Below, piece after piece: positions 33,335-41,637 of a stretch of DNA of 64,000 nucleotides. Numbering within the stretch: the stretch's first letter is position 1; every line of letters starts with the position of its first letter. Source of the stretch: Microbacterium foliorum (GTDB lineage: Bacteria > Actinomycetota > Actinomycetes > Actinomycetales > Microbacteriaceae). The position numbers were made by a program, and so were the translations under genes. Location of the stretch: positions 3,348,001 to 3,412,000 of the forward strand of contig NZ_CP031425.1 of assembly GCF_003367705.1 (NCBI RefSeq), given 5' to 3'. Below the pieces are notes generated by a model. It did no database searches. It worked only from the letters and a program-made list of their open reading frames with translations, and was not told where the DNA came from.

Positions 33335-34006
33335 TCAGGTGATCGTCGCCACGACGACCGTCGATGCCATGATCGCGACCATCGCAGCGGCGATCGCATC
33401 ATTCACGGCCGTGGCGACGGCATCCCCGGCCGGCGACCCCGCGGTGAGCTGCTCGATCCTCTTCTTGAGGTCGCGTGCCGAGAGTCCTCCGCACTCGGCA
33501 CGAAGGATCGCATGCGCGGCATTGAGATTCTGCAGGATCGAGAGCAGCGACAGGTCGGCCTGCGTCGGGGCGGCGGTTCCGGCGAGCACAGCGGCGAGCC
33601 GCGCACGCAGCAGCTGCTCGCGAGCGGGGTCGGACTCGGGAGTGCGTGCCGATCCCCAGCCGAAGAATCCGCGCTCCCCGCGCACGAGGACTCCCTGCAC
33701 GACGAGCGACTCGACGACGATCTCGAGCGGATCGAGCTTCGGCCACACGACCAGGGACTGCAGACGTTTGCCTCGCATCGGCACGAGACGGTGCAGGGTG
33801 GTGTCGAGGATCGGGTTGCCCGTGGGTTCGGTCGACACGACGTCGACGACCGGATGCCTGTCCTGCGAGAACGAGATGCGCCCGTGCAGGGCGAGGTCGA
33901 CCAGCACCGCAGCGACCTCGCCATAGAGGCGGTTGCCGCTCACCGCGCTCTCGACGCGGCCGTCGGGCCGAAGCAACAGCATGTGGAGTTCCTCGACGAT
34001 CAGCAT
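33335..34006 (-). CDS. GPP34-family protein (Golgi phosphoprotein 3-like)
   Basis: 223 residues. GPP34 domain: starts MLIVEELHMLLLRPDGR and contains GEVAAVLVDLALHGRI, then helical repeats to the end. Eukaryotic GOLPH3/Vps74 binds phosphatidylinositol 4-phosphate; the actinobacterial members are uncharacterised and probably bind lipids or membranes. The C-terminal helix (AIAAAMVAIMASTVVVATIT) is strongly hydrophobic. Convergent with the DeoR gene. Confidence 0.85.
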   Translation of the reverse strand: MLIVEELHMLLLRPDGRVESAVSGNRLYGEVAAVLVDLALHGRISFSQDRHPVVDVVSTEPTGNPILDTTLHRLVPMRGKRLQSLVVWPKLDPLEIVVESLVVQGVLVRGERGFFGWGSARTPESDPAREQLLRARLAAVLAGTAAPTQADLSLLSILQNLNAAHAILRAECGGLSARDLKKRIEQLTAGSPAGDAVATAVNDAIAAAMVAIMASTVVVATIT

Positions 34007-34135
34007 GCATCCACGCTATGAGCCGCCGCGCGCCGCGGCATCCCCCGCACGGATGACTTCGGGATGCCGCAGGACTCGAGTCCGCGCGATGTCAACCCCG
34101 TCGCCCGGGACGCGCCTCCTCCCTAGTGTTCCGGG

Positions 34136-35527
34136 ATGACCTCCGACACCGCCCGCGCGCAGGAGAAGCCCACCCGGCTTCGCCGCGCCATCACCGGACC
34201 CCTCCTCTTCGCCTTCATCCTCGGCGATGTCCTCGGCGCCGGCATCTACGCCCTGATGGGCGTGCTGTCCGAGAAGGTCGGCGGGATGCTGTGGGCTCCG
34301 CTGCTGCTGGCCCTGCTCCTCGCTCTCCTCACCGCCGGCTCGTACGCCGAGCTCGTCACCAAGTACCCGCGCGCGGGCGGAGCATCCGTCTTCGCCGAGC
34401 GCGCCTTCCACAGCCCGGTGGTGTCGTTCCTCGTCGGGTTCAGCATGCTCGCGGCCGGAGTGACCAGCGCCGCGGGCCTCGCGATCGCCTTCGCCGGCGA
34501 CTACCTCGGCACCTTCTTCGACCTGCCGACGATCCCCGTCGCGATCGTGTTCCTCGCCGTCGTCGCGGCGCTCAACGCCCGCGGCATCCGGGAATCCCTG
34601 GGGGCGAACCTGGTGATGACGGCGATCGAGCTGAGCGGTCTCGTGATCGTCATCGCCGTGGTGGGCGTGTTCGTGGCCGGAGGCGGTGGCGACGCCTCAC
34701 GCCTGACCCAGACCCCCGAGGGCACTCCCGCGGCCATGGCCGTGCTCGCCGGAGCCGTCATCGCCTACTACTCCTTCGTGGGCTTCGAGACCTCGGCCAA
34801 CATGATCGAAGAGGTGAAGAACCCGCGCCGCACGTACCCGCGCGCACTTTTCGGCGCACTGTTCACCGCGGGTGCGGTCTACGTGCTGGTCGGCATCGCG
34901 AGTTCGATCGCGCTGCCCGCCTCGGACCTGCAGGAGTCGAGCGGCCCGCTGCTCTCGGTCGTCGAGGCGGCGGGTGCCAGCATCCCCTCCTGGCTGTTCA
35001 GCCTGATCGCCCTGGTCGCGGTCGCCAACGGCGCCCTGCTCACCATGATCATGGTGAGTCGTCTCACCTACGGCATGGCCGAGCAGAACCTGCTGCCCTC
35101 GGTGCTCGGTCGGGTGCTGCCCGGGCGCAAGACCCCGTGGGTCGCCATTCTCACCACCACCCTCGTCGCGATGGGACTGACCCTGGTCGGCGATCTGGCG
35201 ACGCTCGCCGAAACGGTCGTGCTTCTGCTGCTGATCGTGTTCCTCAGCGTCAACGTGTCGGTGCTCGTGCTGCGCCGCGATCGGGTGGAGCACGACCACT
35301 TCCGCATCTGGACGGTCATCCCCGTGCTCGGCATCGGGTCGTGCATCCTGCTGCTCACCCAGCAGCGCCCCGCCGTGTGGCTGTTCGGCGGCATCCTGCT
35401 CGCCGTCGGGGGCGTCCTCTACCTGCTCGCACGCTGGGGCAGGAATCGCGCCGCAGCCCGCACCGGTTCCCCGTCCGCCACCACCGATACCCGCACCACC
35501 ACGGAGGAGAATCATGACAACCACTGA
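34136..35527 (+). CDS. APC-family amino acid permease
   Basis: 463 residues, twelve membrane helices. Typical APC opening (ITGPLLFAFILGDVLGAGIY, where the GDVLGAGIY stretch forms the substrate-binding unwound part of helix 1), AGSYAELVTKYPRAGGASVF, and a later FVGFETSANMIEEVKNPRRTYPRA. Closest in style to the amino acid/polyamine/organocation importers annotated as APC permeases. The specific amino acid is unknown. The 3' end overlaps the start of the small acidic protein gene by 14 bp. Confidence 0.92.
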   Translation: MTSDTARAQEKPTRLRRAITGPLLFAFILGDVLGAGIYALMGVLSEKVGGMLWAPLLLALLLALLTAGSYAELVTKYPRAGGASVFAERAFHSPVVSFLVGFSMLAAGVTSAAGLAIAFAGDYLGTFFDLPTIPVAIVFLAVVAALNARGIRESLGANLVMTAIELSGLVIVIAVVGVFVAGGGGDASRLTQTPEGTPAAMAVLAGAVIAYYSFVGFETSANMIEEVKNPRRTYPRALFGALFTAGAVYVLVGIASSIALPASDLQESSGPLLSVVEAAGASIPSWLFSLIALVAVANGALLTMIMVSRLTYGMAEQNLLPSVLGRVLPGRKTPWVAILTTTLVAMGLTLVGDLATLAETVVLLLLIVFLSVNVSVLVLRRDRVEHDHFRIWTVIPVLGIGSCILLLTQQRPAVWLFGGILLAVGGVLYLLARWGRNRAAARTGSPSATTDTRTTTEENHDNH

Positions 35528-35726
35528 CCGCACCCCGGAACCGGACCACGAGATGACCAGCGAAGAGAAGCGGCACGATCAGTTGACCGCCGCGCCGGAG
35601 GCGACCGAGGCCGATGCCGCGCCGCGCATCGAGGTGTCGGAGCACGACGGCACCACACGCATCGACATCGCGCCGGATGCCGCCGTGCGACCGGGTCCCG
35701 GGCCCGGCGTCGACACCGACGACTGA
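35514..35726 (+). CDS. Small acidic hypothetical protein
   Basis: 70 residues, highly charged and probably disordered (EPDHEMTSEEKRHDQ, then RIEVSEHDGTTRIDIAPDAA). A very strong GGAGGAG ribosome site sits 5 bp before the ATG, inside the end of the permease gene, so it is probably translated from the permease message. No domain recognised. Confidence 0.6.
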   Translation: MTTTDRTPEPDHEMTSEEKRHDQLTAAPEATEADAAPRIEVSEHDGTTRIDIAPDAAVRPGPGPGVDTDD

Positions 35727-35817
35727 GAGCCGGTCGCGAGCGCGCCGCGCGGGATTCCCTGTCCTCTCGACACCCCGCATCAGCCTCTCGTCGACGAACC
35801 TGTGCTGAGATGGGCAC

Positions 35818-36303
35818 GTGATGATGCCCTACGACTCCGGCAACGCGCCCCGGAGCTTCGTGTACCACCCCGTGTTCCAGACGATCGTGATCGTCGCCAT
35901 CCTGCTCGTCGGACCCGTGCTGCTGGTGATCGGATCGTCGATGAACGCCGCCGACCGAGAGCCCGTCGCGAGCGGCTCTCGCACGACGGGAACGGTGGTC
36001 GAAGTGAACGACGGGGCCGAGGCCTCCACGCACAACTTCAGGGTCGAGTACTTCGCCGGCGACACGTCATCGCATTCGGTCTGGGCCGACTGGGCGCCCG
36101 ACGAGAAGCCCGCTCTGGGAAGCAGCGTCACGGTCATCTACAGCACTGCTGAACCGAGCGCGGCCGTGGTCGAGGGCCACGGGACCCCGGGCCGCACGGT
36201 CACGGGGCTGGGCGGACTGCTCACCGTCGTGTCCGTCGTACTCATCGTCGTCATGGCCTCCGGCTTCGCGAAAGGAAGAGCCCGGCGCCGACGGGCCGAC
36301 TGA
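35818..36303 (+). CDS. DUF3592 membrane protein
   Basis: 161 residues; starts at GTG 35818 or at one of two ATGs just after it (35821, 35824). Two membrane helices flank a beta-rich domain (SRTTGTVVEVNDG, FRVEYFAGDTSSHSVWADW, LGSSVTVIYSTAEPSAA), the layout of DUF3592 proteins. Function unknown. Confidence 0.75.
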   Translation: MMMPYDSGNAPRSFVYHPVFQTIVIVAILLVGPVLLVIGSSMNAADREPVASGSRTTGTVVEVNDGAEASTHNFRVEYFAGDTSSHSVWADWAPDEKPALGSSVTVIYSTAEPSAAVVEGHGTPGRTVTGLGGLLTVVSVVLIVVMASGFAKGRARRRRAD

Positions 36304-36372
36304 CGCGACGGCGAGTCTGGTCAGCTCGACGCAGACCGCGATTCCACGACTCCCGAACTCAGCGCTCGGGGG

Positions 36373-37389
36373 TCACAGCCAGCCCTTGCGCTTGAACGCC
36401 CAGTAGAGGCCGAGGCCCATCGCCAGCATGAGTCCGATGGCCATCGGGTAGCCGAGCACCCAGTGCAGCTCGGGCATGTGATCGAAGTTCATCCCGTAGA
36501 CCGTGCCGACGAGGGTCGGTGCGAAGAGGATCGCGGCCCATCCCGAGATCTTCTTCACCTCGTCGTTCTGACGGATGCTCAGCTCGGTCATGCGCCGCAT
36601 CTCCTCGTTCTGCCGACGCGCGACGATGGTCGACTCGACGGTCAGGGCGTTGTCGAGCACGGTGCGGAACGTGTTCGCCCGCTCGGAGATGCGCAGGGTG
36701 TGGTCGAGCACATCGCGCAGGTAGCGCTGCAGCTCCTCGTCGGCCTCGTGCTCGGGCGAGCCGCGCAGCAGAGAATCGAGCATCCCGGCGAGCGGCTGCA
36801 CCGCGCGCTGGAAGTCGATGACCTCGCGCCCCAGCTCGTAGATGCGCTGCGTCGCATCGATGCCGTCTTCGAACAGCTGACCCTCGATCTCGTCGATGTC
36901 GTTCTCGAGACCTGCGAGCACCGGGGCGTACTCGTCGACGACCTCGTCGAGGATCGCGTAGAGCACCGCCCCGGCGCCGAGACGGAGCAGCGCGGGGTCG
37001 CCTTCGAGGCGGTGGCGCACGCGGCCGAGATCGGGCGACTCGGCGTGCCGGATCGTGACGACGAAGTCCGGCCCCACGAGCAGATGGATCTCGCCGAACT
37101 CGACCTCCTCCGTCTCATCGAGGTAGCGCGCCGAGCGCAGCACCATGAAGAGGACGTCGCCGTACCGTTCGAGCTTCGAGCGCTGATGCCCCGACAGGGC
37201 GTCCTCGACCACGAGCGCATGGATGCCGAACTCGTCGGCGACCTCGCGGATCTCCGCCTCGCTCGGACGATAGAGACCGATCCAGCTCATCCCGCCGCGT
37301 TCGCGCATGGCCTCGAACGTCTCGCTCAGGCTGCGCGGATTCTCGGTGCGGACGCCGTCGACGTAGATCGCGTTGTCGATGATGGCCAT
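36373..37389 (-). CDS. corA: CorA-family magnesium/cobalt transporter
   Basis: 338 residues from the ATG at 37389; the frame upstream runs into the lipoprotein gene and is rejected. Long cytoplasmic domain (1-275) and two C-terminal membrane helices. The GMN signature that forms the selectivity filter is present in VYGMNFDHMPEL at the end of helix 1. Forms a pentameric Mg2+ channel. The tail WAFKRKGWL is normal for the family. Lies downstream of the lipoprotein gene but ends separately. Confidence 0.95.
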   Translation of the reverse strand: MAIIDNAIYVDGVRTENPRSLSETFEAMRERGGMSWIGLYRPSEAEIREVADEFGIHALVVEDALSGHQRSKLERYGDVLFMVLRSARYLDETEEVEFGEIHLLVGPDFVVTIRHAESPDLGRVRHRLEGDPALLRLGAGAVLYAILDEVVDEYAPVLAGLENDIDEIEGQLFEDGIDATQRIYELGREVIDFQRAVQPLAGMLDSLLRGSPEHEADEELQRYLRDVLDHTLRISERANTFRTVLDNALTVESTIVARRQNEEMRRMTELSIRQNDEVKKISGWAAILFAPTLVGTVYGMNFDHMPELHWVLGYPMAIGLMLAMGLGLYWAFKRKGWL

Positions 37390-37438
37390 GGCCGCCCTCT
37401 CTCCCGACCCGGTCGCGCAGCGGCCGGGTGCGTCCGAA

Positions 37439-38725
37439 TCAGCCCTCAGGCGGTGCGACGCAGGGAAGCGCGGCGTTCGCGATCTCCTGGTGGTACTGCT
37501 CGGCGGTGAACGGCAGACCGAAGTCCGGTGCCGTCTGCCCCTCGGCCGCCGGAGCCTTGGAAGCGAGGGCCGCCAGCTCCCATGCGAGATGCATCGCGGT
37601 GGTGCCACCGGTGGTCGAATCGTTCAGCACGACGGCCACGGTGAACCCGGTCGCGGGGTCGGAGAAAGCCGACGTCTGGTACCCGGGCGTCCATCCGGAC
37701 TGACCGATCATCGAGCCGACGAGGAGTGCGCCTCCGGTCGCCTGGAACCAGGACGGGGCGTCAGGAGCCTGCGGCAGCGGTGACCCGAAGCGGTTGGGCT
37801 CCTTCTTCGTCCGCAGCACCTGGGCGGCCTCGGCCTGCATGTAGCGGCCGAGGTCATCGATCGTGGAGACCACCCCGGAGTCGGTGAAGCCGGTGCTCGA
37901 CGAAAGAGTCGTGATGTCGACCGGGGCGGCGCAGTCGTATCCGCCCTCGACGGGGGTGAGGTAGTGCCCGTCCATCACCGGTCCCGTGGAGGGCGCCGCC
38001 GGCGCGGGCGACGGCAGCGAGGTGTTCGAGAGCGCGAGCGGCCGGGTGACGTACGCGGAGATGAGCTCGGATGCCGTCATCCCCGACGCACGCTCGAGAG
38101 CGAGCCCGAGCAGCAGGTATCCCGCATCGGAGTTCGTGTAGGTGGTGTGCGGGGTGGCCCGCGGTGCGCCGAGTCCGTACGACGCCAGCTCGAGCGGCGC
38201 CCACACCCGCTCGGGGGTGGTCTTCCAGGCGGCCTGCGCGATGGCCTCGGACGAGCCGAGCCCGCTCGTGCTGTTGCAGAGGTCCAGAAGGGTGATGTCC
38301 GTCAGGTCCGGAACGCCGGACACATGGTCGGGCACCGGGTCGTCGAGACCGACGATGCCCTCGTCCGCGAGGCCGTAGAGCACGTCGCACGTCATGAGCC
38401 TCGTCATGTCGGAGACGCGGAAGGCCATGTCGGTCGTGATCTCGGCGCCCGCTCCCGGGTCCTGAGTGCCCACGCCGGCGACCCAGCTCCCGCTCCAGGG
38501 CGCCCAGACGCCGACCACCGCACCCGAGGCGCCGGAGGCGGCGAGCGCGTTCGCGACGGCATCCTGCATCGCCGTGACCGTGTCGGCGGGGAAGTCGCCG
38601 TCGACCTGCGCCGGGGGCTGGTAGCTGAACTCCGGCTCGGACGACGTGCATCCGGTGAGGAAGAGTCCGAGCACGGCGACGCCGGCCGCTGCGGCGCGGA
38701 ACCTGCGTGACGAGAGAAGCTGCAT
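37439..38725 (-). CDS. Serine-hydrolase-like (class C beta-lactamase fold) lipoprotein lacking SxxK
   Basis: 428 residues. Lipoprotein signal with Cys26 (LFLTGCTSS). The fold is that of the beta-lactamase/D-Ala-D-Ala-carboxypeptidase family: the usual FRxGSxTK nucleophile segment reads FRVSDMTR (residues 102-109), so both the nucleophilic Ser and the general-base Lys are replaced (Asp106, Arg109), although Ser105 is adjacent. The second motif YxN is kept (Tyr196-Asn198), and the third motif region reads GWTPGYQTS in place of HTG. Probably an inactive enzyme used for binding, unless Ser105 substitutes. Divergent from the DUF2470 gene. Confidence 0.82.
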   Translation of the reverse strand: MQLLSSRRFRAAAAGVAVLGLFLTGCTSSEPEFSYQPPAQVDGDFPADTVTAMQDAVANALAASGASGAVVGVWAPWSGSWVAGVGTQDPGAGAEITTDMAFRVSDMTRLMTCDVLYGLADEGIVGLDDPVPDHVSGVPDLTDITLLDLCNSTSGLGSSEAIAQAAWKTTPERVWAPLELASYGLGAPRATPHTTYTNSDAGYLLLGLALERASGMTASELISAYVTRPLALSNTSLPSPAPAAPSTGPVMDGHYLTPVEGGYDCAAPVDITTLSSSTGFTDSGVVSTIDDLGRYMQAEAAQVLRTKKEPNRFGSPLPQAPDAPSWFQATGGALLVGSMIGQSGWTPGYQTSAFSDPATGFTVAVVLNDSTTGGTTAMHLAWELAALASKAPAAEGQTAPDFGLPFTAEQYHQEIANAALPCVAPPEG

Positions 38726-38814
38726 GAAAGGGGACCCCCGGAAGACGTGTCTCCCGAGTCTAGAACGCGGATCCTGAAAGATCGCATCGCGGCGGCGCGT
38801 TTAGGGTGAGGACC

Positions 38815-39129
38815 ATGCCGCACATCTTCGATGCCGACGTCGTCTCGGCGATCCTCCGCCACATGAACGGCGACCACCGCGACGACAACCTGCTCATCAC
38901 CCGCGCCTTCACCGGGGCCGACGGGCGCGAGATCACGGATGCCATGATGACCGGTCTCGACGGCGACAGCGGCGCCTGGGAGGTCACCGGCGACAGTGGC
39001 GTCTCTGAGCTGCGCATCGCCTGGCCGTCCGGGCCGATCACTGAGCGCGCGGCCGTCCGCCGCGAGGTCGTCGCCCTGTACGACCTCGCGTGCGCGCGGC
39101 TGGGGGTCGAACCGCGCCCGCACGCGTGA
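38815..39129 (+). CDS. DUF2470 domain protein
   Basis: 104 residues from the ATG at 38815. Compact single domain: IFDADVVSAILRHMNGDHRDDNLLITRAF with conserved HMN.DH, as in the DUF2470 domain attached to HugZ-type heme-degrading and pyridoxamine-oxidase-like proteins. It lies 53 bp upstream of the heme oxygenase and on the same strand, which supports a role in heme handling. The iron box lies between them. Confidence 0.82.
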   Translation: MPHIFDADVVSAILRHMNGDHRDDNLLITRAFTGADGREITDAMMTGLDGDSGAWEVTGDSGVSELRIAWPSGPITERAAVRREVVALYDLACARLGVEPRPHA

Positions 39130-39153
39130 CGCGGTGAGATCGAGGGTTCCGTT

Positions 39154-39172
39154 TGAGGTTAGGCAACCCTTA
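39154..39172 (+). promoter_or_regulatory. IdeR/DmdR-type iron box before heme oxygenase
   Basis: TGAGGTTAGGCAACCCTTA matches the IdeR/DtxR consensus TTAGGTTAGSCTAACCTAA at 15 of 19 positions. A TACACT -10 (39171-39176) overlaps its end and places the transcription start at the ATG at 39183, predicting a leaderless heme oxygenase message repressed by iron-loaded IdeR. Confidence 0.75.
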
Positions 39173-39182
39173 CACTGAGGTC

Positions 39183-39830
39183 ATGTCCGAGATCCTCTCC
39201 TTCTCCGCCGCCCTCCGGGAACGCTCCTCCGGTTCGCACTCGCGCAGTGAGGGAGCGGGCTTCATGTCCGACCTGCTCAAGGGCGAGGGCTCCCGCGAGG
39301 ACTACATCGCTCTCGTCGCCCAGCACTACTTCATCTACGAGGCGCTCGAGGGCGCGGGCGAGCGCATGCGCAGAGACCCCGTGGCATCGGTGTTCCTCAG
39401 CGACAAGCTGACCCGCCTTCCTGCGCTCGAGGCCGACCTCGGCTTCCTGCTCGGCGCCGACTGGCGAGACCTGATCGTCGCGCTGCCCACCACGCAGCGC
39501 TATGTCGAGCGCATCCGTCAGGTGGGGGCGACCTGGGCGGGCGGTTTCGTGGCCCACCACTACACCCGCTACCTCGGCGACCTGTCGGGCGGAGTCTTCA
39601 TCGGGCGCGTGATGGCCCGCCACTTCGGCTTCGAGACCAATGGCATCGGGTTCTACCTCTTCGACGACATCGCCGACCCCGCCGCGTTCAAGGACGTCTA
39701 CCGCGAGCAGCTCGACGCCGCCCCCTGGGACGACGCCGAGCGCGAGCGCGTGATCGACGAGGTCCTGCTCGCCTACCGCTTCAACACCGAGCTCTTCGAG
39801 GATCTCGACCGGGCGCGCCTCGTCGCCTGA
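39183..39830 (+). CDS. Biliverdin-producing heme oxygenase
   Basis: 215 residues from the ATG at 39183. Oxidises heme to biliverdin, iron and CO, releasing iron from heme during starvation. The proximal heme ligand His19 lies in SSGSHSRSE, and the distal helix has the conserved YLGDLSGG motif. HmuO-type length. Controlled by the iron box directly upstream, probably from a leaderless message. The end of the gene (around the stop) is duplicated as a 32-bp repeat, and the intergenic 36-bp array follows. Confidence 0.93.
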   Translation: MSEILSFSAALRERSSGSHSRSEGAGFMSDLLKGEGSREDYIALVAQHYFIYEALEGAGERMRRDPVASVFLSDKLTRLPALEADLGFLLGADWRDLIVALPTTQRYVERIRQVGATWAGGFVAHHYTRYLGDLSGGVFIGRVMARHFGFETNGIGFYLFDDIADPAAFKDVYREQLDAAPWDDAERERVIDEVLLAYRFNTELFEDLDRARLVA

Positions 39831-39882
39831 GTCCTCACTCCCGCTCGCGCATCGCCGCCTGAGTCCTGACTCCCGCTCGCCG
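39819..39882. repeat. 32-bp duplication of the heme oxygenase stop region
   Basis: The segment covering the stop codon, with core GCCTGAGTCCT-ACTCCCGCTCGC, occurs twice with a 32-bp period, one base different in the middle. Confidence 0.75.
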
Positions 39883-39891
39883 AGCGACGGA

Positions 39892-40083
39892 GACCCCGCC
39901 CGTTGAGCGAGGGAGCGCAGCAACCCAGACCCCGCCCGTTGAGCGAGGGAGCGCAGCGACCCAGACCCCGCCCGTTGAGCGAGGGAGCGCAGCAACCCAG
40001 ACCCCGCCCGTTGAGCGAGGGAGCCCAGCGACCCAGACCCCGCCCGTTGAGCGAGGGAGCGCAGCGACCGAGACGAAACGCGT
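39892..40083. repeat. Five 36-bp intergenic repeats between convergent genes
   Basis: Five direct copies with an exact 36-bp period, starting at 39892, 39928, 39964, 40000 and 40036 (core CCCGCCCGTTGAGCGAGG). The last copy runs into GAGACGAAACGCG and ends at the stop codon of the helicase gene. The array fills the gap between the heme oxygenase and helicase genes. The same core occurs inside the gene at 58229-60073. Confidence 0.93.
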
Positions 40084-41477
40084 CAGGCCGTGCCGACCTC
40101 GGGGGTGGATGCCGCGAGCCAGGCGTCGCGCATGAAACGACGCACGTCCTCGTCGACCCGGATGTCGCTCGGCCGCAGGGCCCGCGACAGGTAGAGGCCG
40201 TCGAGCGCGGTGAGACGCGAGAGCGCCACGTAGGTCTGTCCCGGTGCGAACGCGCCGGATCCCAGGTCGATGATCGCGCGATCGTAGGTCTTGCCCTGTG
40301 ACTTGTGGATCGTCACAGCCCACGCCAGTCGCAGCGGGAACTGCGTGAACTCGGCGATCACGTCGCGTGACAGCTTCTTGGTGCTGGGCTCGTACGAGTA
40401 GCGGAAACGCTCCCACACGGCCGGTTCGACATCGACCTCGTCGCCGTCGATCTCGACGCGCACGGTCTCGCCGAGAATGCGCACCACCGTGCCGATCGTG
40501 CCGTTGACCCACCGTGGCGGCTCCCCCGACATCGATGTGTCGTTGCGCAGGAACATCACCTGGGCGCCGATCTTGAGCTTCAGCTCGGATTCGGCGGGCA
40601 GGGACGCCTCCCCGCGACCGAACTCGCCGTTCACCTCCGCCTTCGCAGTCTGCTCCTTGCCCGGCAACGCGGCGAGGTGACGGCTGTTGATCGTGTTCAC
40701 GATGTCGTTGCGAGTGGCGAGGGTGATCATCGGCACCTCCCCCGGCTCGGGGTCAGGGGGCGTGCGCGCACCCTGGGCGTTCAGCACTCCCGCGATCTCG
40801 GCGGTCACCCGGCCGTAGCGCACCGCGTTCAGCATGGCCTTGAATCCGTCATCCGACTGCCGGTGGATCTGCACCAGCTCGCGCACGTGCAGCTCGGCGC
40901 GCGTATCGACCGCGAACAGTCCGCCGTCATCGTCCTGCGCGTCTCCCCCGCCCGATCCCGCCCAGACCTTGGCGTCGAAGAACCAGAACGACCGGTAGTG
41001 GTCTTTCACGTAGCGCAGCTCGTCGCCCCGCGGCGGCACCGGTGCGAGCTGGTACGGGTCGCCGAACATGACGATCTGCACGCCGCCGAACGGGATGCCG
41101 CGCTTGCCGCGGGCCTGCCGCAGCGAGCGGTCCATGGCGTCCATCAGGTCGGCGTTGACCATCGAGATCTCGTCGATGACGAGGGTCTCGATCGCGTTGA
41201 GGATGCGGCGGGTGTTGTCGTTCTGCTCGATGTCGGAATCGCCGATCAGACCGATCGGCAGCCGGAACAGCGAATGGATCGTCTGCCCCTCGACGTTCAG
41301 GGCGGCGACGCCGGTGGGCGCGCAGATCGCGATCTGCTTCTTCGTGTTCCACGAGAAGTACTGCAGCAGGGTGGACTTGCCGGTGCCCGCACGGCCGGTG
41401 ATGAAGACATGCTCGCCGGTGTCCTCGATCAGTCGGAACAGCTCTTGCTGCTCTTCGGACAAAGCGGGAAGCGACAC
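40083..41477 (-). CDS. PIF1-like ATP-dependent DNA helicase
   Basis: 464 residues from the GTG at 41477 (GAGAGAA upstream); a longer frame to 41585 exists. Superfamily 1 helicase of the PIF1/RecD2 type: Walker A FITGRAGTGKST, motif II LVIDEISMV, motif III FGDPYQLAPV, motif V-like WAVTIHKSQGKTYD and motif VI QTYVALSRLTAL. Unwinds 5'-to-3', helping with replication through obstacles. No obvious partner nearby. The stop codon abuts the 36-bp repeat array. Confidence 0.92.
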   Translation of the reverse strand: MSLPALSEEQQELFRLIEDTGEHVFITGRAGTGKSTLLQYFSWNTKKQIAICAPTGVAALNVEGQTIHSLFRLPIGLIGDSDIEQNDNTRRILNAIETLVIDEISMVNADLMDAMDRSLRQARGKRGIPFGGVQIVMFGDPYQLAPVPPRGDELRYVKDHYRSFWFFDAKVWAGSGGGDAQDDDGGLFAVDTRAELHVRELVQIHRQSDDGFKAMLNAVRYGRVTAEIAGVLNAQGARTPPDPEPGEVPMITLATRNDIVNTINSRHLAALPGKEQTAKAEVNGEFGRGEASLPAESELKLKIGAQVMFLRNDTSMSGEPPRWVNGTIGTVVRILGETVRVEIDGDEVDVEPAVWERFRYSYEPSTKKLSRDVIAEFTQFPLRLAWAVTIHKSQGKTYDRAIIDLGSGAFAPGQTYVALSRLTALDGLYLSRALRPSDIRVDEDVRRFMRDAWLAASTPEVGTA

Positions 41478-41637
41478 GGTTCTCTCACACGGGAAGACGA
41501 CGGGAAACGCGCACGACGGCGCGCTCCCCATGCTACGGGTGGTCGCGGCGCGGCATCCGTCGGACACAGCCGATCGGCCCGTCACACAGCGACGCGGCGC
41601 ACGGCTCCATCCCAGGGCGTCCTCCTAGACTGACGCC

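Noticed and set aside
39892..40083. CRISPR array
   Set aside because: The copies are contiguous without unique spacers and no cas gene is present.
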